Shown here: positions 22,039 to 32,441 of the stretch, in pieces | Position numbering within the stretch: position 1 is the first letter of the stretch | Layout of the letters: the number at the start of each line of letters is the position of its first letter | DNA from: Lumbricus terrestris | Lineage: Eukaryota; Annelida; Clitellata; Crassiclitellata; Lumbricidae | Length of the DNA stretch: 64,000 nucleotides | Direction: 5' to 3' | NCBI GenBank assembly: GCA_949752735.1 | Contig: OX457036.1 | Location: 13,123,016 to 13,187,015 of the forward strand | The notes under the pieces: generated by a model | Seen by the model: only the letters and a program-made list of their open reading frames with translations | What the model was told of the DNA's origin: nothing | Database searches by the model: none | Translations under genes and position numbers: made by a program

Positions 22039-22935
22039 GTATATATATATACGTATATATATAATATATATGAATGAATAGAAAATCTTTGAATAGAGAC
22101 AGAACCTTATCCTACAAAACAAGAATACAATGCAGTCTAAGTTTTGCATGGCAGCAAAACTGGCACAACAACAACTTGATCCTTGCTGATAAGACTCTAA
22201 TTAGGTTGGTACTTGATCTCGTTTCTACTCAGGCAGATTCTGTATCATGAACTACGAAATTGTGTACACTCAGTGCACAGTTGCGCACACGCACACACAC
22301 ACACACACACGCACACACACAAATGCAGTCACAAATATTTCACCTCAACATTTTTTATTAATAATTTATACTTAATACTGCTTCTACATTAGGAGCTGGC
22401 ACTACACAAGCAAAAGTCTTAACCTGCATCTTTTATGGTCTTTAAATAACAATATTAGTCACACTAATTCAGAATCACTTCTCAATTTTTGTAGATAACA
22501 TAATTACGTTCGATCGTACTATACAACATTCTGTACTTGTAACAGTTGAAAACAACAAATGTGATAAAAGCCTACTTGGCTGCTCGAGAGACTTTGTATT
22601 AGATAAGAAAATCTTCGCATGGTATTTGCACACAACAAAACAAAAGCCTTACTTGATATCTCAGGATGTTAATTTGCACAACGTAAGAAAGCCTTACTTG
22701 CTATCTCCCATTAATCTGCACAACACAACAAACATCTCACTTGAAAATCTCTTCTTGTTTACATGTTGCATGTTGTTACTTTGCACAAAAGCCATACATT
22801 ACAAATGTAACTCTTGTGAATTTGCATAGCACACTAACAGCCCAACACCATTACACGGTCGGGAGTACCTCTGAGGAGTTTCTCTCTAAGAACCGGTGCT
22901 ATAGAAATTCATGATTAAGATTACGATACAATTTG
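21926..22935. repeat. MARCH intron 2 with (TA)n and (CA)n tracts
   Basis: Alternating TA lies at about 22006-22070 and (CA)n at 22283-22321. At 22620-22760 degraded repeats of 'aaaagccttacttg(a/c)tatctc' resemble the 86-bp repeat further along. No exon was recognised. Confidence 0.6.
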
Positions 22936-24250
22936 TCAGTTCGTATGTCATAACAAGACATTTATATATCTCTTCTTGTTAGTATATTACGTAACAAAGG
23001 ACTTACACTAGGGTGACCATTTTCTGGGCATCAAAAACCGGGACACTTTTTGGACAATAGTTATTGCCAAATGTAATTCCTTGACTGCAGGACTATAGGC
23101 GTACGTAAGCCTATACACGAAGGCCTACTCCTATGGGATACACTCCATTCCACAGTAATCATATAGTAGGCTATATTGTTGCTTATAATACATGTAGTAG
23201 CATATACTGCATTTAGAAATTTGGAGATTACGATACTGCATTTTTTGACGAAGTTCAAAGTTATAACACTGATAATAATATTTCTCCGAAGAGTTAATTT
23301 TTTGGTTGAGTTCTGTTCTGCGAACGCTTTTCGAATATATCGATGCAGCAGGTGTAATCACAGTTAAGTTTAATGCTCAACATAGACTTTAGTGTAGAAA
23401 ATCTACATGATCTTTATTGTTGTCAATTTTTCATTATTGATAACGCTCACTCAATTGGCGCTCAGTGTCTAATCTAGTCCACAGAAATTTTTTTATGGTT
23501 TTTGGGATAAACGAGCATAGGCTTTGGGAGGGTATGTGCCCCTCACCATAACAATTTTTAAATTTTCAACTTTACGGCACAGTGGCAGCATTTTAAAATG
23601 TCACCTGAAAAAAAAACTGCTCTACTATTTCAAAGCTGACACGAGTTGTCTAACTCCCTCCCATTACGCTCTTGACACGACATGCCGATATCGATATAGG
23701 CCTAGATCTGGTGAAGCCAGTGAAATTGCATTATGAAAACTTTCTTGTTACGCCTTGATAATTCTTACAATCTATTAACTAAACTCACTATCCTACAGAT
23801 GTAGCCTACTATAGTAATTCATATAAATTGACAGCTTCTCTTTCGTTACGACTTCTTTTTGGGTTAAAAACTACACTTAGTCTGTCCTTTACACAAAACT
23901 AATGGTTTCAATATCGAAGTTTCCTTCTGGTCAAAAACCGGGACAATTTTGCCCCTTTCCCAAAGTTGTCGGGACACCGGGACGCACCACAAAAAACCGG
24001 GACATGTCCCGGAAAACTGGGACGTATGGTCACCCTAGCTTACACGGTATCTCTTGTGAGTTCGTATGTCATAACAAGAGATTTAAATATCTCATTTTGT
24101 TAGTCTATATTACGTAACAAAGGTCTTACGTGGTATATCTTGTGAGTTCGTATGTCATAACAAGACATTTGTATAGCACTTCTTGTTAGTCTGTATTACA
24201 TAACAAAGGTCTTACGCGGTATCTCTTGTGAGTTCGTATATGATAACGAC
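22936..24250. repeat. 86-bp tandem repeats carrying copies of the exon 2 end and its splice donor
   Basis: The word TTCGTATGTC occurs at 24061 and 24147, with the diverged exon form TTCGTATATG at 24233, giving a period of 86 bp. A further copy lies at 22941, about 83 bp away once the 1,037-bp insertion is discounted. Read on the minus strand, each unit holds the last ~34 nt of exon 2, the donor GTAAG(A) and about 50 nt of intron. The real exon end is at 24216. The array is interrupted by the transposon at 23008-24038. Confidence 0.85.
23008..24038. mobile_element. DNA transposon with CTAGGGTGACCAT termini, 6-bp TSD (CTTACA)
   Basis: 13-bp terminal inverted repeats CTAGGGTGACCAT. CTTACA lies directly on both sides (23002-23007 and 24039-24044); a 7-bp duplication CTTACAC with ends one base shorter fits equally well. 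Sister repeats at 24125 and 24211 show the undisturbed site, confirming the insertion. Subterminal 'AAAACCGGGAC' words recur at both ends. It is 1,031 bp with no transposase. The superfamily is not resolved. Confidence 0.9.
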
Positions 24251-24299
24251 AGACTTCACAATGTGGCGAACTGTGGGACTTGATCGTCTCCAACCATTT
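24216..24299 (-). CDS. MARCH-type RING-CH E3 ubiquitin ligase, exon 2 (84-nt exon, second half of RING-CH)
   Basis: A small internal exon of exactly 28 codons (residues 121-148). On the minus strand the acceptor 'GTGTTTTGCAG' precedes AAATGG and the donor GTAAGA follows CGC. Both borders are phase 0, as required by exons 1 and 3. It encodes 'KWLETIKSHSSPHCEVC' and then a basic stretch. C134 and C137 supply the last two zinc ligands of the C4HC3 RING-CH, and the Trp after the first residue is the invariant 'xWL' of the family. Without this exon the zinc fold would be incomplete. Its 3' edge is the source of the 86-bp tandem repeats at the start of intron 2. Confidence 0.88.
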
Positions 24300-26221
24300 C
24301 TGCAAAACACGAATTCAATCTGGTAACTGGAATAACACAGAACATGCCTATTGCCTACAGTACCATGGAGTGCTAAACATCCTAATCAAGACCAGTGAAG
24401 CAGAAATCTTTATGGATGGGCTGTAAATAACCGCTGGCAATCAACACAACTAACCATGCACCATCACTGCATCGAGGTCCATATGAGTCAGGTTCTAGCA
24501 GAGGACTAAATTTGTTTTTCACAACGTTGACTAGCAGCTGCCAACCACAGCTGCCAACTGCACGTGGTCCATATTGGACTAGTAACAACCGGTAACCCAG
24601 TTTCACAAGTGCCTGGACCAAAGCTCACATTATCACCAATCTACGTAGAGTCGTAGACAGCAAAAATATTTACTCTGAACGACAGTAGGCTTAAGCCAGC
24701 ACGGGCAGGATATGCTAGATATGAGAAGATAAGGTCAAACTAGGTGTGGCAGTGAAGACACTGAAGAGCCTATTTTAAGTAGGTAGTATGATGGTAATTT
24801 TGTATCTTTATGCTGGGAGCTGCTCAAATAGCAATAACTCCTACAATCACAAACATTGGAATAACCACAGCAAATCCAAGTGGATATCTTCCCATCTCCC
24901 ACAGTTTTTCTGAATCTCAACTGAACCTGTCAAAAGAGATTTTGGATTGCAGCTTTACTTAAAGATGCAAGACTGAGGTAAAGTAATATATGGCAGGAAG
25001 ATACAATATACAACAAGGCCCAAAACAAGTAACTTGCATCATGGTCTTTTCAGTAAAGATAAAGCATTGCAAAAGGCAAAATTTTGAGTTTTATAACAGT
25101 GCTTCCAAACCCTTACAAGGGCACCTTGGCAACTGGTCTTAGTTACAGTTATTTTTCTTACATTTTTTAAAAATTTTAACGACAAGCAAATTCATTACAT
25201 TTAGGTTTTTAAATTTTAACGACAAGCAAATTCATTGCAGCATTGCAATTCATTGCCGCAACTATTTCTACTATAAGGATAATGCCACTCAGTAGTTTTT
25301 AAAGTTTTTTGACAGAATGGTCAAATATGGCTCAGTCATCCAGACATGGCAACCATAGAGCAATGCCACAATGATGCAAAACAGGATGTCGAAGAATGTC
25401 GCACATACCATGTTTATCGTTAAACACACAGTTTTGATACTGGGATAAAAAAGGGATAGAAAAATCATGGCCATAGGTTAAATTATTCAATTGGATCTGA
25501 ACTCCAAAACATCTAATTAAAGATCTGTCACCAGAACTATGAGACCTATCACCAACAGAGCAGACCCTGCTGGCTTACTATATCTTTAGTTGCCAAAATC
25601 GCCAATAGATGTCCTGTTTCAAGCAATACCTGTATTATCATTATAGTCAAAAACAACTGTCAGAAAGATATATAGCCTTGCAGCATTTTGGAGATCTGCC
25701 ACATTTGGATAACAATTTATGGCAGCACATAAGGTTTTGGAGTTGTTTACACAATGTTTTAAAAGGTATTACTTAGATTACTCAGCCATCGTTAGATTAC
25801 TTCATATGATTGAGCACTTAGCAGTTTCTGAGGATGATTTGTGTGAGTTAGAAACCTAAGAAGTGGAGTGAAACCTATGATCTCTTAACAGTTATGTAAC
25901 AAACTGTAGTATGTAATGAAATACACTGCATGTGTCATTCACACAGATCCTACATGTCAGAATTATCAAGTACAAGTAACATTTAAAAAATAATCAAATG
26001 CCATTCATATGCCAGGACATAGTTATTCTTAGGAATAAAAAAAATTGCTAAAAATTCAAAGTATTGCAAAGTATAAAAACTTTGTTTTTTAAATTTAGAG
26101 CAAGTAAAAAGATTTTGTGATTTTGCAGCTTAACGAAATAAATTCACAGCATCAATCTGATTGCACAGGAACGAATATCAAAATTGAAACCAAAAGTTAT
26201 AGATAAACATAATTTCCTCAC
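24300..26221 (-). other. intron 1 of the MARCH-type gene
   Basis: The intron starts GTGAGG at 26221 and ends TTTTGCAG at 24300. It is AT-rich with a direct repeat 'AAATTTTAACGACAAGCAAATTCATT' near 25165 and 25215. Two hydrophobic frames on the minus strand (about 24809-24900 and 25289-25474) were considered as exons and set aside. Confidence 0.75.
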
Positions 26222-26581
26222 GTTGAGACATTGCTCGTGTACGAATTTCGACGTGCCCGAACATCTACAGGGACTGATCAACTGGTTGGCCAGCTCCCCG
26301 GGGTAGTCGCAAATCCGGCACGTCGGGCCAACGGTCGACGAGTTGGTGTCCGACCGACAACTGGAAGCCATGCTCGTCACGCTGGCGTTGGCCGTCAACA
26401 TGCAGGTAACTTGCGATGGCTTCACGCCAGCAGTTTCACCAGGATCCGCTGGTAGAACCAGCACGGAGTCCAGCACCACAGCGGTGCAGTCTCGGACAAG
26501 GAGTGGCGATACCATAGAGTCCTCGGAGTCTATAGGCACTGGTTGATGATGATGGTCACTTCCTATCATGATCTCTGCCAT
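26222..26581 (-). CDS. MARCH-type RING-CH E3 ubiquitin ligase, exon 1 (N-terminus and first half of RING-CH)
   Basis: The first coding exon has 120 codons. The start ATG at 26581-26579 sits in a good context (CAACCATGG). After an 87-residue Ser/Thr-rich, probably disordered N-terminus comes the RING-CH domain: C88-x2-C91, C105-x-C107, H115-x2-C118, with 'CRIC', 'LISPCRCSGT' and 'FVHEQCLN' typical of membrane-associated RING-CH ligases. The exon ends at AAC, followed by the donor GTGAGG; the apparent frame beyond 26222 is intron read-through. Family knowledge: such proteins lie in endosome, Golgi or plasma membranes and ubiquitinate membrane proteins, using the RING-CH to bind E2. Exons 1-3 together give 265 residues, within the usual range for small MARCH proteins. 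C4HC3 with His in the fifth position is complete over exons 1 and 2. The plus-strand frames here are shadows. Confidence 0.9.
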
Positions 26582-27772
26582 GGTTGTCTAGATGAGAGAT
26601 TCCAAGACGTCATAAAAGTCGGCGAATTAGAGCTGTATCGATTCTGGCTTTGATCGCGTGCTTTTCGTCTCGCTGATGTCAAAACAGAAAGTAAGACAAA
26701 ATAACATGATCCAAAACGAAGCAAGCTAATAGCAATGTTAGGCTATTATTCGCAACTGTGAGGATAAACGCTTTGAGGTTATTGTAAGACACCATGTAAA
26801 TGTCCATATTCATAGATCTATGCACACGTCACAACAAAGAAAGAGAACAACACAAGGATAGAAACAATAGCAACAGAACAAAGTATATAACAAAAAGCAA
26901 TGACAGAATTGACAGCAAGAAAAACAATGCATGCAGCACAAATATGACAGACACAATAACACAGACATTGTGCAGTTAGTAAAACAAATTCAATTTCACC
27001 AAAGACGACAAAGATTTTTTCTGTTCACTATCTCCATCTGCATCCCTTCCTCACACATTCTTAAAAATTGTGCAAACATCTCTACTTGTTTTGCCAAGGT
27101 TGAATAAAAAAAAACATTTCCTGATCAAAAAAATTTGTTTACGGTGCTATGAAACTAGATAGGTGAAGTACTTGCTCTGAAATGTCCCAACACAAAAAAA
27201 TTGACTTGCAAATATTTTTATTACAAAGAGAACAAATTTCAACAATCAGTGTTGCATGAAAATAATATTAACAAATTTCTGCTTTTACAGAAAAATTATC
27301 GGTATCGAAGATTCTTGTTCTATAACAACTGTATATAAACTGCACATAATCAGTCAGCATTTTTTAAATATGTTGTCATGCAATTCACAACAAGTCTATT
27401 TACTTTATACAATCTGTAATTTAAAGAAAATAACAAACAAAGGTAATTAACACAAAAACAACAATACCTTGGTGTCTACTTCACACAGGTAAATAGATTA
27501 CTAATCTGTTATGTACCATAGAAAAATACACCAATGTTTACTAAGTCAATAAAATTAACAGCAATGCAGTTTAGTTTAACAAAGAAACTAAAACAACAAA
27601 GCTATTTACCAAAGTAAAAAATATTCGATTCAAAAGTTGTTTACTTTATATATAAAACCACAATACATTTATTTCATAGAGGAAACATAAGGCTGTTAAC
27701 ATTACAAAGGAATCACAAAGACAAAGAAAAATGACAATACAAAATGTTCACTTGGCATAAAACAAACAAAAT
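26582..27772. other. 5' flank of the MARCH-type gene
   Basis: Just upstream of the ATG, on the minus strand, is 'TATGACGTCTT' (a CRE-like TGACGTC near 26606-26612) and a pyrimidine-rich 'CTCTCATCTAG' 6 bp before the ATG that could be a 5'-UTR splice acceptor. No TATA box was chosen. The remainder (26700-27770) is AT-rich without a gene. Confidence 0.4.
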
Positions 27773-28190
27773 TGGGGTAGCGTTCTACAATGACTCGGTA
27801 AATCGTTCTACAATGACTCGGTAGATATCGTTGCAGCGTTGTTATCTTTAATAAATCCAACTTCTAGTTTGCCGAGAATAATTTTAATCGATCCAGCTTC
27901 TCTTTAGGCAAGAATTTGTTCGATAAATCCCGCTTCTATTTCGTCAGCAAATATTTTTCAGCCATTTTTCATTGAAAATTATTGTTTATCAATCCAGCTT
28001 CAATTTCAGCATATATGACTGCACTAACCCTAAAACTAACCCTAACCGACCCTCACGGCGCCTAACCTGAGCCCTAACCGACCCTCACGCGCAAAATCCC
28101 GGTTCTATTTCGTGAGGATATATTTTTCATCGAATTTATAAAAAAACGGTACTTGCTACCGAGTCATTGTAAAACGATACCAAAATTGGT
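27773..28190. mobile_element. MITE-like element with TACAATGACTCGGTA ends and CCCTAA-rich interior
   Basis: TACAATGACTCGGTA is present twice at the left (about 27787 and 27808) and inverted at the right (TACCGAGTCATTGTA, about 28157). The interior has several 'AATCC(A/C)GCTTCTATTTCG'-like units and, at 28027-28097, telomere-like CTAACCCTAACC text alternating with CGACCCTCACG. The exact ends and TSD were not resolved. Confidence 0.65.
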
Positions 28191-29518
28191 CACTTAACAA
28201 AGACAAAGCATAACACAAAGACAATCAGTTAACAAAGAAACAAGAATGCGTTTAATTAGTAAAATACAACGCAGTTTGGTCGTTCTATTAACAAAGAAAT
28301 TATAGGCTTACAGCTTCGAATATTAACTCAACCTTTGATTCCAGCACACCTGCAGGTAAAGAGTCACTGACGGTATACCACCCAGCGGGGTATTCCCATT
28401 TATACTACAACCAGACACTAATCTTAGCACAAGTCTAGCGCCAAATAAATGCTTATTTATTCACATGAACAGCTGTGAGTCAGCTGAGAAAAGACTATGC
28501 AGTATCAACGAAAAGCGCTATTTCACAATTAAATACCTTACTATGCTCATTATATCGTAAACTACTTACTGCTGTCATTGATTGAGCATATAACTGAAAC
28601 ATTAGACCACTTAGTAGCTTTGGATCAATAGACGCGAAGAAATAATATCCAACAAAACAGTATGGACGATATATTATCCACTGTTATATTTTTATTACTT
28701 GGCTCTAGCGTCATCTAGCGAATAATTAAATCAACAATTATCTACAGAAATGCTTTAAAATCTCAGATGGCTGTGTTGCTGGGTAGATATGACTTTAAAT
28801 TAAATTAGATTTGTAGGGAAATTTTAATCCTAAGACCCAGATGTTAATTTTGCCATTTGCATCAATTACTGCGGATAAAACAGCCAATCACTCGATTACG
28901 CTCCTGCAGAGTTTGATGCAAATTTACTTGCGTCATCGAAGTGCATTCCTATTTAAGATATGTAATCTGCTTACTATAAATAGGAAACCCTTTGGAAAAC
29001 AACAAGGGTTATCTATTACAATAATAGAAGGCTTTGCGTACACGTGATAATTAAGTAAAACAACAAGGGTTATCTATTACAATAATAGAAGGCTTAGCGT
29101 ACACTCTATAAATTAAGTTAACTGTTCCCTTTGTTGTACGTGTTATTCAAGTACTATCAGCCTATCACATTACGAGCACAGTTCTCATCTAGGCCTAGAC
29201 CTACTCTTCTTATAGTTCGTCAACAGCAAAGCTGTATTTTATCTGCAACGCTGTCTATAGCCCTCTAAATAGGACTGGCCTACTTATATCAATTGCCACT
29301 TTGGTCTGGTTCAATTTCTCCCACGCTCTGGTTTTCCACAATTAGGCAGGCTTCCGTCCTCATATTCTTAAACCACTCTTCAACATAAAATCAACTTTTC
29401 TGAACAAATTACCCAGTGACAGGCGTTATTTCTTCGGCCTACTTACAGCCTGTTGCATGCCTTTAGGCGAGGGTAGGGTCTATACACGGGTAGGCTATAC
29501 ACCGTGTAGGCCTACCTA
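28191..29518. repeat. AT-rich spacer with a 63-bp tandem duplication
   Basis: About 50 bp starting AAAACAACAAGGGTTATC at 28996 is repeated at 29058, 63 bp on, with few changes. A small ATG frame at 28841-29047 overlaps this and is not supported. No gene was recognised. Confidence 0.6.
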
Positions 29519-29696
29519 CAGGGCTTAAAGTGTGCCTGGACGGTCATGGACGGCGTCCATGCACTTGTTTTAAAATCTGAACGCCGTCCAGCCACTTATT
29601 GGCGAGCACAGACTAGAAAGGTAAGGGGCGTCCAGGCACTTCTTTTGGAAAGGTAAGGGGCGTCCAGGCACTTATTTTTCCACACTTTTGGCACTG
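29519..29696 (+). mobile_element. 178-bp hAT MITE, CAGGGCTTAAAG family, perfect TSD (CCTACCTA)
   Basis: Ends CAGGGCTTAAAGTGTG and CACACTTTTGGCACTG. The 8-bp duplication CCTACCTA is exact at 29511-29518 and 29697-29704. It has exactly the same length as 11012-11189 and 29859-30036. Confidence 0.95.
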
Positions 29697-29858
29697 CCTA
29701 CCTACTCATTTTCACAAAATGTGTGCGTAAAATACGTGAAAATAACCTGGAGACATGCCTATAGCAACTGTAACGTGTATATTGACCCCTAATTTTGCCA
29801 GTACTGCGCCCTATTTGCTCGTAGGTATAAATTCATCCAAAGCGAATGTAGGCTAGGC

Positions 29859-30036
29859 CAGGTCTTAAAGTGTGCCAGGACGGTCATGGACGGCGTCCAT
29901 GCACTTATTTTCAAATCTGAACGCCGTCTTGCCACTTATTTCGCCAGCCACACTGGAAAGTTAAGGAGCGTCCATGCACTTCTTTTGGAAAGATAAGGGG
30001 CGTCCAGGCACTTATTTTTTTACACTTTTAGCACTG
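29859..30036 (+). mobile_element. 178-bp hAT MITE, CAGGGCTTAAAG family, perfect TSD (GGCTAGGC)
   Basis: Starts CAGGTCTTAAAGTGTG and ends TACACTTTTAGCACTG. The 8-bp duplication GGCTAGGC is exact at 29851-29858 and 30037-30044. It lies only 162 bp from the preceding copy, in the same orientation. Confidence 0.95.
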
Positions 30037-30044
30037 GGCTAGGC

Positions 30045-31228
30045 CTATCCTATCCCTAGACTAGGCCTACTTATCTTGAAACAATAGACCTACAATGTCC
30101 TACAAACAAATTTAAAACGCTTCCAATCGAGCTACGTCAGGATAGCCTTTCGCTTTAGCGTTCTAAATATCGCCGTTGCGTGGGTTTTAGCGTTGGTCTC
30201 ATACAAGCTTAATTGATTGACGAAAAGAATTAGGCCTAGGCCTATTGGAAAGCCTAAATAGAAGGTTGGAATGCTGAAAATAATTGTTGCTTAAATAGAA
30301 TTGAGATCGATGAAAAGATCATTTCTTAAATTGGAGCGCTTGATTGATGAAACTATAGGCCTAGCCTACTCAATTGCTATTTAGGCCTAAATAAAAGTTG
30401 ACATGATAGCCTGATAGGCACTACATGTAGTTGTTGCTCAAATACAAGCTGGATTGATTATGCTACATGAAGTAATTCTTGTCAAATAGAGGCTTGATTG
30501 ATGGAAAATAATTATTCTGCGCCAGACGAATAATTTAGACTGCTAACGCGGTAGTAGGCCTATTCTGATTAGGCCTACCCTTAATCAGATTCTAATATTT
30601 CACCGTCCTTCAAAAATTCATTTGATTAGCGGCGCTAATTCATTCACTGAAACAAATAAACGAATTGATTGATTGATTGATTGACTGAATGATTGAAACC
30701 GTGCACCAGCGCGCTATAGCCTAATGTCGACTCGTGTCAGTGGTGGCGTCATTTCGATCTTGACTCGCCTTAATTATGACCTACCAAAATTCTTCGGATT
30801 TTTGGTCTGCGTTAGCCTACATTTAATTTCGTCGGCCTGCTAAATATATACTCCCACGGTCCTGATACCCTGAGGCTGACGCGACCTGCTGAAATTGCAG
30901 GCCTATAGGGCCTAGCTGACGCGTGTAAATTTCGGTGTAGTCTATTGGAAAATACGGGGCTGCAGTCTGCAGACACCAAGGGGCGTACTAATAAATGCAT
31001 GAGTAAAATACGATGCGTGAGCAGCGTGATGCACCATTGCACAACTCTGAGAAGAAATTTGCGGAAAATTTCTTTCTTGGGTAATTTCAGCTAGTAAGCA
31101 GAGCAAGGTCGTAGCCAGGATTTTATTTGAGGCGGTTTACACGGCCGTGAGCAAGCCCACAAGCAATCGAATCAACCGACTGATAAGAGTTTGGAGTCTT
31201 GGAGAAGCGTCGTGAGCTCGCATAGCGG
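30045..31228. other. no gene recognised; TAGGCCTA-rich
   Basis: Many AGGCCT words and a (GATT)n run near 30670-30700. Small minus-strand frames are not supported. Confidence 0.4.
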
Positions 31229-31391
31229 CAGTGGCGGCGCTACGCCAGGGCATGGCAGGGCAAATGCCCTGGTAAAAAAGCCTTTGCCCTGGCTGTTGCC
31301 CTGGTCGTTGCCCTGCCAGAAATTTTATCCCGGGAGAATTTGTTCTGGCATATCAATTGCTTCTTACTGTTCACGTCCGTCCGCTCTGTGG

Positions 31392-31610
31392 CAGGGCAAA
31401 AGGTCTGACAGGGCAAAATTCTGGCATGGCAAAAGTTCATGACGAGAAAAAAATCTGGCAGGGCAATTTTCTGGCAGGGCAAACGTTCTAGCAGGGCAAA
31501 AGTTCTGGCAGGGTAAAGACCATAAAATTTTGGCAGGGCAAAAGTTCTTCCAGGGAAAAATTCTGGCAGGGCAAAAATTTTGGTGGGGCAAAAGTTCTTG
31601 CAGGGAAATT
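31392..31610. repeat. 'TTCTGGCAGGGCAAAAG' minisatellite
   Basis: About ten imperfect 17-22-bp units of GGCAGGGCAAA(A)GTTCT lie inside the left arm of the outer hAT element. Minus-strand frames with repeated 'PCQNF' are translations of it. Confidence 0.85.
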
Positions 31611-32441
31611 TTTTTGCTGTCTATTCACATTGCCGTATACAACTAACAGCCTATGCCCAGCTATCGCTTTATTGTTTTTCAAATGAGCGTAAGCATTTGC
31701 GTAGACAATAGACCTATATACCTGACTCCGTTACTTTATTTGCTGAACGCTTTGCTTTCGAAATGCTATTCGAAAGAGGATTTGCAATGCTTCACTAAGT
31801 CACAGAGATTGGTCTACAGGTTGGGCCAAAAATTGACCCTAAAGTTTTTTGCCCATAATCTTGGCCAGAGGTAGTAATTTTAAATGAAATTTAACGGCTT
31901 AAAGACAATTGATATTCACACATGATGGCCAGATTTAATTAAAGTATTTCGAACAGAACAAAAGTTATATCACTTTTAGTGAGATCCCTCACTGTTATAT
32001 ATATGACGATTCAAAGACATGACGCAGCAAAAAGTGACAAAAACGAATTTGTTAAGCAACATCTCAAATAATTTGTGTCAAATAAACGTGTTACTGACAG
32101 AAAGTCGTTATAATTAGCTAGAAAAAGCAGGTAGGCCTACCAGCATAGCTGCAAGTCGCTGTGACAATATTTAGCAAGATGACTGTTAAGTTGGTAAATA
32201 AAGATTTTTCTGATTAGTAATTTTGTTTTTGAAACAAAAAAATCGAAATTTCTATGAGATAAAAATTCCCAAGGTGTCGATGTTTAAAATTTGTATTCAT
32301 ACACTTCATGAGCTAGGCATTGGAGATAAAGTTATAGTCGGCGCTTAATCTGTTAAACAGTGATTGTAGAGAAATGAAGAGCTAACTTGAATCTGAGAGT
32401 TAAGAGATGAAAACAGATCGATTCAACGTCAATATTACTGT

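Noticed and set aside
24735..24920. Hydrophobic minus-strand frame ('YPLGFAVVIPMFVIVGVIAI') in intron 1, first taken for a MARCH membrane exon
   Set aside because: Exons 1-3 already join in phase with a complete RING-CH and both TM helices; it lacks a good matching donor.
25289..25474. Second hydrophobic minus-strand frame in intron 1
   Set aside because: No family resemblance and not needed for a complete MARCH product; AT-rich chance frame is likely.
26144..26221. Continuation of the exon 1 frame for 25 more codons
   Set aside because: It reads through a consensus donor (AAC|GTGAGG) and loses the last two RING-CH ligands.
28021..28100. Chromosome end suggested by CCCTAA repeats
   Set aside because: Only a few imperfect units inside a MITE-like element with unique DNA on both sides.
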